Positions 1 to 6,546 are shown, counted from the stretch's first letter. The stretch: DNA of 7,708 bases from Sphingomonas sp. UBA4766 (GCA_002403415.1 DHHS01000023.1:1-7708), one strand, 5' to 3'. A program made the numbers and translations. The notes: a model not told the origin generated them from the letters alone.

Positions 1-131
1 CAAATGTTCTGACGACGGACATACACATATTAGCGGTGCCTTTAAGGCATCCTCTCCTAATCAACTCCCAGCGGGTCGGCCTTGTGTCGGCCCGTGCTTT
101 TTGCTCTGCCAGCACAAGAAACCCGCTACTG
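1..131. other. Left-edge intergenic segment, possibly with the start of a minus-strand gene
   Basis: No confident gene lies here. On the minus strand an ATG at 28-26 opens a frame (M-C-M-S-V-V-R-T-F...) that runs off the left edge, with an AAAGG about 10 bases upstream. It could be the start of a gene lying downstream of bioA in the same direction, but nine codons are too few to identify it. On the plus strand, frame 1 has a stop at 10-12, which could equally be the end of a rightward gene. The hairpin at 72-94 favours the second reading. Both readings are inference. Confidence 0.25.
72..102 (+). terminator. Candidate rho-independent terminator, rightward
   Basis: The arms CGGGTCGGC (72-80) and GTCGGCCCG (86-94) can form a 9-bp stem, including two G-T wobbles, with a 5-base loop. 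Five T residues follow at 98-102, after a 3-base gap. Read rightward this resembles an intrinsic terminator for a plus-strand gene ending at or before the left edge. Read leftward, downstream of bioA, no T-run follows the stem, so it is a poor terminator for the biotin operon, although the hairpin could still protect the mRNA 3' end. Confidence 0.45.
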
Positions 132-1391
132 TCAGCAATCTTTTGCGTCCAGAAAATCATGTATGGCCTGATACACGCGGGCAAGTTGTTCAGGTTCAAT
201 GCAATAGGGGGGCATGACATAGACCGTATTGCCCAAGGGCCTCAGCAGCGCGCCTGACGCTCGCGCCGATGCCGCCAGTGCTCGTCCGATCTCTGACGTA
301 TAGCCGGGTGTGTCGACCGTGATGTCAAAGGCGGTAATGGTACCGATCTGCCGCTGCCCTGACATTCCGGAGCATGTGCTGAGTTTCGCGAGGGCAGATG
401 TCTGTATTGCTGCAAGGCTGGCGATGCGATCGCGCACCGGTTCGGTGTTCCAAAGTCCCAGATTGGCATTGGCAGCTGCGCAAGCGATCGGATTTGCGGT
501 GTAGCTGGAGGAATGGAAGAACATCCGTGCTCGGTCATCTGACCAGTGTGCATCGAAGATCGCATCGGTCGCCATCGTGACAGCCAAGGGCAGCGAACCG
601 CCCGTCAGTCCCTTTGAAAGGCACAGGATATCAGGAACAATCCCGGCCTGTTCGCACGCGAGCAGGGTTCCGGTACGCCCCCAAGCGGTCATCACTTCAT
701 CGGCAATGAAAAGCACGTCATGGTGTCTGCAGATGGCGTGCATGTCCGAAAGCACTTGAGCCGGGTAGATCAACATCCCCCCGGCCCCCAGAATCAACGG
801 CTCGACGATGAGGGCAGCAGGCGCTTCTTCGCGGCAAAAACGTTCGAGCGCGTCCAGCGTGTGCTGTTCTGCGCCTGCTGCTGGGAAAGGCAGAGTAGAC
901 ACATCGAACAGCAGTTCTTCATACGCTCTGTTGAACACACCGCGTGCGCCGACCGACATGGTGCCGATTGTGTCGCCATGATAGCTGCGTTCCATCACGA
1001 TAATCCGGTGGCGCGCTTCATCCCGGTTTTTCCAGTAACCCAGCGCCATTTTGAGCGCGACCTCGACACTCGTTGATCCGCTGTCTGAAAAGAAGACGCG
1101 GGTCAGCTCTGGCGGCATGATCTTTGTGAGCCCGCGCGCCAGCTCTTCGGCGGGTTCATGTGTGAAACCGGCAAAGATGATCTGATCCAGCTTGCCGGCT
1201 TGCTCGGCAATGGCTGCCATGATGCGCGGATGGCCATGGCCATGCGTCGTGACCCACCAGCTTGAAATCGCATCGATGAGCGGCGCGCCATCCTGCGGAT
1301 ACAGAAGGGTGCCTTGCGCACGGGCGATCAGCGGAAGCTCTTCCCTGAGACCATGCTGGGTAAAGGGATGCCAGACGGGCGAGCCGGGCAT
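132..1391 (-). CDS. bioA: Adenosylmethionine-8-amino-7-oxononanoate aminotransferase (DAPA synthase)
   Basis: This PLP-dependent class III aminotransferase converts 8-amino-7-oxononanoate (KAPA) to 7,8-diaminopelargonate in the cytosol, with S-adenosylmethionine as the usual amino donor. It has 419 residues, a normal family length. Visible landmarks are WHPFTQH near residue 7, SSWWVTTHGHGHP (43-55), the PLP-phosphate region SDSGSTSVE (102-110), YHGDT (137-141), IADEV with Asp231, and SKGLTGG with the probable PLP lysine Lys260. HSSSYTANPIACAAAN (293-308) and LLRPLGN, with the expected substrate-carboxylate Arg384, follow. The position matching E. coli Tyr17 (HPYT) is Phe here, while the YHGD tyrosine is kept. 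The ATG shares one base with the bioD stop (TAATG), which fixes the start and points to coupled translation. It is the last gene of bioBFDA. Confidence 0.96.
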   Translation of the reverse strand: MPGSPVWHPFTQHGLREELPLIARAQGTLLYPQDGAPLIDAISSWWVTTHGHGHPRIMAAIAEQAGKLDQIIFAGFTHEPAEELARGLTKIMPPELTRVFFSDSGSTSVEVALKMALGYWKNRDEARHRIIVMERSYHGDTIGTMSVGARGVFNRAYEELLFDVSTLPFPAAGAEQHTLDALERFCREEAPAALIVEPLILGAGGMLIYPAQVLSDMHAICRHHDVLFIADEVMTAWGRTGTLLACEQAGIVPDILCLSKGLTGGSLPLAVTMATDAIFDAHWSDDRARMFFHSSSYTANPIACAAANANLGLWNTEPVRDRIASLAAIQTSALAKLSTCSGMSGQRQIGTITAFDITVDTPGYTSEIGRALAASARASGALLRPLGNTVYVMPPYCIEPEQLARVYQAIHDFLDAKDC

Positions 1392-2011
1392 TACAGCAAA
1401 TCCGTTCGGACAGACGCAGCAAAGGCTGAGTGAAGCCGTGGAGCATCCACCTTGTCAAGCAAGGGCAGTCGCCCCAAATGACGCGCCTTTCCGGAGGTGC
1501 AGATGGTCGCTTCGCTTGATAGGTTGGCGTCGCCGGAAAACAACACCCCATGCACGGCAATTCCGCGGGCGCGTAGTGCTTCCAAAGCCAGCAAGCTGTG
1601 ATTGATCGTGCCGAGCTGCGTGCGTGCGACCAGAATGACAGGCAGGCCCCAACGCTTGAACATGTCTGCATAGAGCAAGTCTGACGCCAAAGGCACGAGC
1701 ACGCCGCCGGCGCCTTCGATGATGAGTGGTCCGTCTACAGTTGGCAACGCCAGTCGGGTCGGGTCGATCGTGACTCCGTCCAGCCGCGCGGCCTCATGCG
1801 GAGAACAGGGCGTTGCCAGCCGATAGGCCTCTGGCAAGATCATGGCAGGTGGAAGGCCGGAAAGCCGCGCAACTGTCGTACTGTCGGTCTCTTCATCAGT
1901 TCCTGCCTGCACCGGCTTCCAATAGGTCGCCTGCAGATGTGCGCACAGTGCCGCAGCCACGAGCGTCTTGCCGATTCCGGTATCGGTGCCAGTCACGATG
2001 TAACGGCTCAT
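1391..2011 (-). CDS. bioD: ATP-dependent dethiobiotin synthetase
   Basis: BioD closes the ureido ring of dethiobiotin from 7,8-diaminopelargonate, CO2 and ATP in the cytosol. The P-loop GTDTGIGKT spans residues 8-16 (Lys15, Thr16). It is followed by YWKPVQAG, the PHEAA substrate segment, IEGAGG and ARTQLGTINHSLL, all typical of the family. The frame stays open upstream and would allow an ATG at 2035, but I chose the ATG at 2011. It puts the P-loop at the usual distance from the N-terminus and overlaps the bioF stop as ATGA, a standard coupling arrangement. The product has 206 residues, slightly short against about 220 for E. coli BioD but normal for alphaproteobacteria. It lies between bioF and bioA. 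Confidence 0.94.
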   Translation of the reverse strand: MSRYIVTGTDTGIGKTLVAAALCAHLQATYWKPVQAGTDEETDSTTVARLSGLPPAMILPEAYRLATPCSPHEAARLDGVTIDPTRLALPTVDGPLIIEGAGGVLVPLASDLLYADMFKRWGLPVILVARTQLGTINHSLLALEALRARGIAVHGVLFSGDANLSSEATICTSGKARHLGRLPLLDKVDAPRLHSAFAASVRTDLL

Positions 2012-3141
2012 CGCTGCCACATGCTTGCGAGGCAAGCCGCAAGACCGGCAATATCGGCTTCGCTGGCGTTGAGCGTGATCGAGATGCGCAGCCGCGCCGT
2101 GCCTTCCGGCACCGTTGGCGGACGAATACCGCGGACATCATAGCCCGCGGCCTGAATGGTCCTTGCCGCTTCCATGGCCGCTCGATCATCGCCTATCACC
2201 ACTGGAATGATCTGGCTGCCCGAAGGCGCGATGCCGATTTGGCTCAACAAGGATTCAGCTTGCGAAACTCGTTGTTGCAATCTTGCCTGCAGATCATCGG
2301 CATCAGCGACATGGGCCAGAGCCGCTCGCGCAACGGCTGCCATAAGTGGGGATGGTGCAGTCGAGAAGATGAAGCTGCGACCACGATTGATCAGGAAATC
2401 GCGCATGATCGCCGGTCCGCACAGTACGGCCCCTTCGCAGCCCAGCGCCTTGCCGAAGGTGTGAAGTGTGATGACATTGTCGCGGTGCGGCAATGTGGCG
2501 GCCAGTCCTTTGCCTTGTGGCCCAATTACACCCGTGGCATGCGCCTCATCCACCACAAGCATCGCGCCTTGCCCATTGGCCAACGCTTGAAAATCGGCCA
2601 ACGGCGCGACATCGCCGTCCATGCTATAGAGGCTCTCCACCAACAGCCAGGCTGTGCCCATACCGCCGCTCGAACGCCATTCGCTTAGAAGGTGCGCACA
2701 GTGGTCCACATCATTGTGGCGGAATCCTTGATGGATGGCGCGCGATAGCCGCATCCCTTCGTGGCTGCTGGCATGGATCAAATTGTCATGGAGGATCAAA
2801 TCTCCACGTTGCGGCAATGTGGAGAGAAGCGCGGCATTGGCCGTGTAGCCTGTCGGAAAAGAGAGCGCTGCTTCCACGCCAAATAAGGCTGCAGCTTCAC
2901 CTTCCAAAGCTTCATGCTCCGGATCATTGCCGCGCAAAAGCCGCGAGCCTCCGGATCCGAGTGCCACGCCACGTTCCAGCGCATCGCGTGCCGCAACGAC
3001 AAGCACGTCGCTTCTGGCCAGGCCAAGATAGTCGTTCGATGCGAAATCAACACCGCTACGGCGAATCAGCGTTCGTAAGCGAGAAGATGCGCCGAGGTTC
3101 CCCAAATCCTTGGAAAGGGCAGACAGCACCTGTAGGTTCAC
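2008..3141 (-). CDS. bioF: 8-amino-7-oxononanoate synthase (KAPA synthase)
   Basis: BioF is a PLP enzyme of the alpha-oxoamine synthase family. It condenses a pimeloyl thioester with L-alanine, releasing CO2, to give KAPA, the first committed step of the bicyclic ring assembly. The 377-residue length is normal. Landmarks are FASNDYLGL near residue 33, GSGGSRLLRGN (62-72), FPTGYTANAA (95-104), DNLIHASSHEG (119-129), VESLYSMDGD (168-177), VDEAHATG with Asp198 and His201, and HTFGKALG with the probable PLP lysine Lys231. The start is GTG, sharing four bases with the bioB stop (GTGA), so translation is probably coupled to bioB. In hand counts of two 60-base stretches (2221 and 2461), GC was 52% and 58%, lower than in most of the bioB stretches counted. 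Confidence 0.95.
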   Translation of the reverse strand: MNLQVLSALSKDLGNLGASSRLRTLIRRSGVDFASNDYLGLARSDVLVVAARDALERGVALGSGGSRLLRGNDPEHEALEGEAAALFGVEAALSFPTGYTANAALLSTLPQRGDLILHDNLIHASSHEGMRLSRAIHQGFRHNDVDHCAHLLSEWRSSGGMGTAWLLVESLYSMDGDVAPLADFQALANGQGAMLVVDEAHATGVIGPQGKGLAATLPHRDNVITLHTFGKALGCEGAVLCGPAIMRDFLINRGRSFIFSTAPSPLMAAVARAALAHVADADDLQARLQQRVSQAESLLSQIGIAPSGSQIIPVVIGDDRAAMEAARTIQAAGYDVRGIRPPTVPEGTARLRISITLNASEADIAGLAACLASMWQR

Positions 3142-4166
3142 TCAGCTGTTTCCAAATACTTGCACGCGCGCAGCGGTTCTTCAGCCTGCATCGGCACCAG
3201 CCCCAGCTTGGCCAGCATCGCGGCGTCCTTGTCGTCGCCGGCATTGGCGGCCGTCAGCAGCTTGTCGCCGGTGAAGATGCTGTTCGCGCCTGCCATGAAG
3301 CACAGGGCCTGCGTCGCTTCGGACATTGACTCCCGCCCCGCACTCAGGCGGACCATGCTCAGCGGCATGGTGATGCGCGCCACAGCAATCGTGCGGACGA
3401 ACTCGATATCGTCGATCTTGGCGAGCGGCGTATCGGCCAGCATATCGCCCAGCACGGTGCCCTTCACCGGCACCAGCGCGTTGACCGGCACGCTTTCGGG
3501 ATGCTGTTCCAGCGTCGCCAGCGTGTGGATGAACCCCACCCGGTCGGCACGGGTTTCGCCCAGCCCGACGATGCCGCCGCTGCACACGTTGATCCCCGCC
3601 TTGCGGACGTGATCCAGCGTATCGAGTCGGTCCGCCATCGTCCGCGTGGTGATGATCTCTTCATAGCGTTCGGGCGAGGTGTCGATATTGTGATTGTAAT
3701 AATCGAGGCCCGCTTCGGCGAGCATCCCGGCCTGTCTGGGCGTCAGCATGCCCAGCGTCATGCAGGTTTCCATGCCCATGCCGCGCACCGCTTTCACAAT
3801 CTCGACGATGGCGGGCATGTCCCGGTCCTTGGGGTTGCGCCACGCCGCGCCCATGCAGAACCGCTTGCTGCCCGCGTCCGCGGCCTGTGCGGCCATTTGC
3901 AGCACCTGCTGCACTTCCATCAGCTTGGTCGCTTCAACGCCGCTGTCTGCCTTCACCGACTGGCTGCAATAACCGCAATCTTCCGGACACCCGCCCGTCT
4001 TGATGCTCAGCAGCGTGCAGAGCTGGATTTGCCCCACGGCATGGTGCGCGCGGTGGACGGTTGCGGCCTGATAGACCAGTTCGTCAAACGGCAGATCGAA
4101 CAGCGGGGACATCTCTTCGCGGGTCCAGTCGGTGCGGATAGGCGAAGGGGTATGGGGCATGGTCAT
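3138..4166 (-). CDS. bioB: Biotin synthase (radical SAM)
   Basis: BioB inserts sulfur into dethiobiotin to make biotin, using a radical-SAM [4Fe-4S] cluster and sacrificing an auxiliary [2Fe-2S] cluster. With the ATG at 4166 the protein has 342 residues, the usual length. The radical-SAM motif GGCPEDCGYCSQS gives Cys60, Cys64 and Cys67. Candidate [2Fe-2S] ligands are all present: Cys in FCMGAAW, Cys in ETCMTLG, Cys in INVCSGG and Arg in MVRLSAGR. YYNHNIDTSPE is also conserved. The frame is open to an ATG at 4220, but those 18 extra residues are unlike BioB; an ATG at 4160 is also possible. No clear Shine-Dalgarno precedes 4166. It is the first gene of bioBFDA and is divergent from the copB remnant. 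Confidence 0.95.
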   Translation of the reverse strand: MTMPHTPSPIRTDWTREEMSPLFDLPFDELVYQAATVHRAHHAVGQIQLCTLLSIKTGGCPEDCGYCSQSVKADSGVEATKLMEVQQVLQMAAQAADAGSKRFCMGAAWRNPKDRDMPAIVEIVKAVRGMGMETCMTLGMLTPRQAGMLAEAGLDYYNHNIDTSPERYEEIITTRTMADRLDTLDHVRKAGINVCSGGIVGLGETRADRVGFIHTLATLEQHPESVPVNALVPVKGTVLGDMLADTPLAKIDDIEFVRTIAVARITMPLSMVRLSAGRESMSEATQALCFMAGANSIFTGDKLLTAANAGDDKDAAMLAKLGLVPMQAEEPLRACKYLETAE

Positions 4167-4201
4167 ACTCGCCGCATAACGGCAAAAGCGGGTCAAGCCA
4201 A
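4164..4201 (-). promoter_or_regulatory. Weak candidate promoter for bioBFDA, giving a near-leaderless mRNA
   Basis: On the minus strand TTGGCT (4201-4196) lies 17 bases before TATGCG (4178-4173), which ends six bases before the chosen bioB ATG. If used, the transcript would start at or next to the ATG, which would agree with the lack of a ribosome binding site. Each hexamer matches the sigma-70 consensus at only about half its positions. I saw no BioR-type palindrome (TTATCTATAA-like) and no other clear biotin operator in the spacer. Confidence 0.22.
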
Positions 4202-4218
4202 CAATACGACAGAGCGAC

Positions 4219-4247
4219 ATGACGTCCCGCAGATTGTGGAATATTAT
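4219..4247 (+). promoter_or_regulatory. Candidate rightward promoter at the bio/cop junction
   Basis: ATGACG (4219-4224) and TATTAT (4242-4247) are separated by 17 bases. They match the sigma-70 -35 and -10 hexamers at four and five positions respectively. The site lies in the only AT-rich patch of the spacer, just left of the point where copB homology begins. It could drive copC and copD after loss of the original cop promoter. This is sequence inspection only. Confidence 0.3.
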
Positions 4248-4279
4248 GTCTGTGCAGTGCAGGCGAGAATTGGAGCCCA

Positions 4280-4507
4280 GTGCAGCTTATTCTGTCCGTT
4301 CACAACATTCCGCGCCTCGGCATCGGTTCAGGGATCGACTCGGTCGAGGTCGGCGTGCGGCTGCGCTACGAATTCATCCGCGAGTTTGCCCCCTATATCG
4401 GCATCGAACAAAGCTGGCGCCTCGGCGGCAGCGCCGATTACGCCCGCGCACGCGGCGAGGATCCCAGCGTTACCAACTATCTTATCGGCATCCGTTTCTG
4501 GTTTTGA
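4280..4507 (+). pseudogene. copB: 5'-truncated copper resistance protein B (C-terminal remnant)
   Basis: CopB is an outer-membrane beta-barrel protein of copper-resistance operons, usually about 300-400 residues. Only the last strands remain. From about NIPRLGIGSG the frame reads SVEVGVRLRYEFIREFAPYIG, then WRLGGSADYARARGED, and ends IGIRFWF, with the terminal aromatic expected of an outer-membrane barrel. The frame is open back to a stop at 4220-4222, but those upstream codons do not resemble CopB, so homology starts at roughly 4280-4300. The signal peptide, the Met/His-rich region and most of the barrel are missing. The GTG at 4280 is only a nominal start; I do not expect a functional product. 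The stop lies 16 bases before copC, the normal cop order, so the right side of the break is intact. Confidence 0.8.
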
Positions 4508-4523
4508 AGCAAAGGAATACCCC

Positions 4524-4913
4524 ATGAAATTCGCATCTCTCCTCGCCGCAATTGCCATGATCGCTGCGCCGCTTGCGGCCCCGTCGATCGCGCTTGCCCA
4601 TACGCGCGTCGTGGCCTCGACCCCTGCCGAAGGCGCAACCGTTGCGCGCCCGCGGGCGGTGACCCTCACATTCAGCGAAGCTCTGTTGCCGCCGACCGCC
4701 GCCGCCAGCATCGTCATGACCGCGATGCCCGGGATGGCGAACCACGGCGAGATGGTGATCCGCAATTTCACGACGGCCTGGAGCAATGGCAACAAGACCA
4801 TGACGCTCACCCTGCGGCAGCCGCTGCGCGCCGGAACCTATGAGGTGCGCTGGCAGGCCGCCGGAGCCGATGGGCATCGCATGAACGGCACCGTGAACTT
4901 CATCGTCAGCTGA
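4524..4913 (+). CDS. copC: Periplasmic copper-binding protein CopC
   Basis: CopC is a small periplasmic beta-barrel copper carrier thought to work with CopD. It has 129 residues, with a Sec signal peptide (hydrophobic residues 4-24) and probable cleavage after ALA at residue 25, leaving His as the new N-terminus. In mature numbering His1, Asp91 and His93 (in GADGHRMNG) correspond to the Cu(II) site; the extra histidine often found at position 3 is Arg. A Met/His segment with Met40, Met43, Met46, His49 and Met52 resembles the Cu(I) site of Pseudomonas syringae CopC. An AGGA at 4513-4516, seven bases before the ATG, supports the start. The frame stays open far upstream, but that part is antisense to bioB and not CopC. 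Three 60-base stretches counted by hand gave 72-73% GC, the highest I counted in the window. Confidence 0.93.
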   Translation: MKFASLLAAIAMIAAPLAAPSIALAHTRVVASTPAEGATVARPRAVTLTFSEALLPPTAAASIVMTAMPGMANHGEMVIRNFTTAWSNGNKTMTLTLRQPLRAGTYEVRWQAAGADGHRMNGTVNFIVS

Positions 4914-4920
4914 TCACAGC

Positions 4921-5844
4921 GTGGGGGGTATGGCCGAACAGGGGTTGCGCCTTGCGCATTATGGTGCGCTGCTTGGCCTGTTCGGTTGGACGGCGTTTCG
5001 ATTGCTGAAGTTGCGCCACCTGGAGTGGGTGTCGCAGGGTGAGGGCAGGGCTAGTCTGACCCTCATCGCCATTTGTGCGCCGCTGTTGTCAATCGCGCTG
5101 ATGCTGGTGTCGATTGCAGCAATGATGGGCGCGCCGATTACTTCGCTCGACTGGCCAATGATCGAAGCGATTATCATCGGCACCGAGATGGGCATGGCGT
5201 TTTTGATACGCTTGGCCCTGCTGATTATCGGCCTTTGCGCACTGCTGGCAAGCCGAGCAGGTAGGCCAAATTCGTTGATCGCGGCCTTGTGCTTCGCTGG
5301 CGCGTTGCTAACGCTCAGCTGGAGCGGCCATGCCGCTGCAACCGAAGGCGGATTGGGCCTGTTCCACCGATTGAACAATGGCGTTCATCTGCTGGCGACC
5401 AGCCTGTGGCTGGGTGCCATTTGCTGGTTCCTGTTCCTGACACTTAAAGCCCATCGGCAGCCCGAACTCATCCCTGCCTTGCCGCTGCTTGGCGTGATGC
5501 ACGCGTTCGCGCCGCTAGGCGTCGGCCTGGTCGCTGCAGCTGCACTGACGGGCGTGATCAACGCGCAGTTGATCTTTGGACTAGAGAACAGCGTGGCAGT
5601 TTTGGCCACGCCTTATGGCATCTTGCTGATCGCCAAGGTCCTGTTGGTTGGCATCATGCTGGCATTCGGCGCGCATAACGCCTCGATCGGACGCCGGGCG
5701 GTTCTCGACCAACGCCGCGAGACTGCGGAGCCCAATAACGCATTGTTACGCCTTCGCAGAAGCCTCGCAGGCGAGCTGCTGCTGGCCGGCGGTGTAGTCG
5801 GTCTGGTTGCCGTGCTGGGCACGATGTCGCCAATGATGATGTAA
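4921..5844 (+). CDS. copD: Copper resistance inner-membrane protein CopD
   Basis: CopD is a polytopic inner-membrane protein of the PF05425 type, thought to take up copper in partnership with CopC. The 307-residue product has about eight hydrophobic segments. Recognisable pieces are RLAHYGALLGLFG near the start, TLSWSGHAA mid-protein, GVHLLATSLWLGAICWF, AAALTGVINA, YGILLIAKVLLVGIMLAFGAHN-like helices, and RRSLAGELLLAGGVVGLVAVLG before a methionine-rich C-terminus (MSPMMM). The start is uncertain. GTG at 4921 is seven bases after the copC stop but has no ribosome binding site, while ATG at 4930 follows a run of six G that is too close to act as one. Re-initiation from copC is possible. Hand-counted GC is about 53-62%, clearly below copC. 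Confidence 0.88.
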   Translation: MGGMAEQGLRLAHYGALLGLFGWTAFRLLKLRHLEWVSQGEGRASLTLIAICAPLLSIALMLVSIAAMMGAPITSLDWPMIEAIIIGTEMGMAFLIRLALLIIGLCALLASRAGRPNSLIAALCFAGALLTLSWSGHAAATEGGLGLFHRLNNGVHLLATSLWLGAICWFLFLTLKAHRQPELIPALPLLGVMHAFAPLGVGLVAAAALTGVINAQLIFGLENSVAVLATPYGILLIAKVLLVGIMLAFGAHNASIGRRAVLDQRRETAEPNNALLRLRRSLAGELLLAGGVVGLVAVLGTMSPMMM

Positions 5845-5875
5845 ATGCAAACAGGACACAGGGAGGAACAAGGTC

Positions 5876-6403
5876 ATGTTCAAGGGTGAAGTGGGTCAAT
5901 TGGCAGGGCGGCGCGCGGCGCGTCTCGCTGCTATGTTAGCGATCGGGCTAAATCTGACGGCTGCGCATCCCGGGGCGCACGATGCGCCGCGAACGCCGGG
6001 CTCGGGAGCGCCGAGCGCCACTATCGACGCGGCAACACCGGTCGGAACTGTCATGGCCTTCCACGCTGCACTTGCCAGCGGCGATACAGACGCGGCGCTG
6101 ATGCACCTTTCTGAAGACGTTGTTATTTTCGAATCTGGCGGCGTTGAAAACAGCCGCGCCGAATATGCCAGCCATCATCTGGAAGCCGATGCAGCCTTCA
6201 GCGCCGCAATGCCACGAACCCTGGTCAGCCGCACGCATGGTATGCAAGGCGATATGGCCTGGGTCATGAGTGTCGAAACGGTGACCGGAACGTACTGCAC
6301 GCGTGCGATCAACAGCCGGTCGGTCGAGACGATGATGCTAAAGCAAGTGAACGGGCAGTGGCGTATCGTACACATTCACTGGTCTTCGGCCGACATATCC
6401 TGA
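5876..6403 (+). CDS. Secreted NTF2-like (SnoaL/DUF4440-type) protein of the cop operon
   Basis: This 175-residue protein has an export signal (RR at 12-13, hydrophobic core about 17-30) with a plausible cleavage after TAA at residue 30, which would leave an N-terminal HPGAH. The rest is one NTF2-like domain: VMAFHAALASGDTDAALMHL, then EDVVIFESGGVE, EYASHHLEADAAF, and the closing strands MLKQVNGQWRIVHIHWSS. Proteins of this kind often follow copC/copD in sphingomonad copper clusters. Their biochemical role is unknown to me; copper binding is a guess from the histidines. A strong GGAGG (5862-5866), nine bases before the ATG, supports the start. It lies 31 bases after copD and is probably cotranscribed. 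Confidence 0.8.
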   Translation: MFKGEVGQLAGRRAARLAAMLAIGLNLTAAHPGAHDAPRTPGSGAPSATIDAATPVGTVMAFHAALASGDTDAALMHLSEDVVIFESGGVENSRAEYASHHLEADAAFSAAMPRTLVSRTHGMQGDMAWVMSVETVTGTYCTRAINSRSVETMMLKQVNGQWRIVHIHWSSADIS

Positions 6404-6481
6404 CCTGACCTTCGTTTCAAATCAGGCAGGAGATATGAGGTCTCGAGCGAGATGACCCGAAGTGAATTAATGGGTGCGGAG

Positions 6482-6497
6482 AGCACGAATACGTGCT
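6482..6497. repeat. Perfect 6-bp inverted repeat with a 4-base spacer
   Basis: AGCACG and CGTGCT flank AATA. No T-run follows on either strand, so this is not an obvious intrinsic terminator. It could be a protein-binding site or an mRNA hairpin about 80 bases after the NTF2-like gene. Chance occurrence is possible at this size. Confidence 0.4.
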
Positions 6498-6546
6498 TGT
6501 AGCAGCAGCGATCTTGCCCGCTGGTTATTGAAGACATTGGAAAAAT

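Noticed and set aside
37..49. Small palindrome TGCCTTTAAGGCA as a terminator
   Set aside because: The practical stem is only four or five pairs and no T-run follows on either strand.
1156..1671. Minus-strand open frame of 171 codons
   Set aside because: It is an out-of-frame shadow across the bioD/bioA junction, where both real genes are intact.
1813..2688. Plus-strand open frame of 291 codons
   Set aside because: It lies antisense to bioD and bioF, shows no recognisable domain, and is explained by high GC content.
2493..3329. Plus-strand open frame of 278 codons
   Set aside because: It is antisense to the well-supported bioF and the end of bioB; the sequence is rich in Arg, His and Pro with no domain features.
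4167..4280. BioR or other biotin-responsive operator
   Set aside because: I looked for a TTATCTATAA-like palindrome and found only a short AATATT patch, which is insufficient.
4220..4300. Insertion sequence ends or target duplication at the bio/cop junction
   Set aside because: No terminal inverted repeats, transposase fragment or flanking direct repeat could be recognised by eye.
4328..4810. Minus-strand open frame of 160 codons with alanine-rich stretches
   Set aside because: It is antisense to copC and the copB remnant; the apparent hydrophobic segments mirror the CopC signal peptide codons.
3501..4913. Long plus-strand open frame of 470 codons ending with CopC
   Set aside because: Its first two thirds are antisense to bioB and have the composition of a shadow frame; only the part from 4524 has a signal peptide, a ribosome binding site and CopC similarity.
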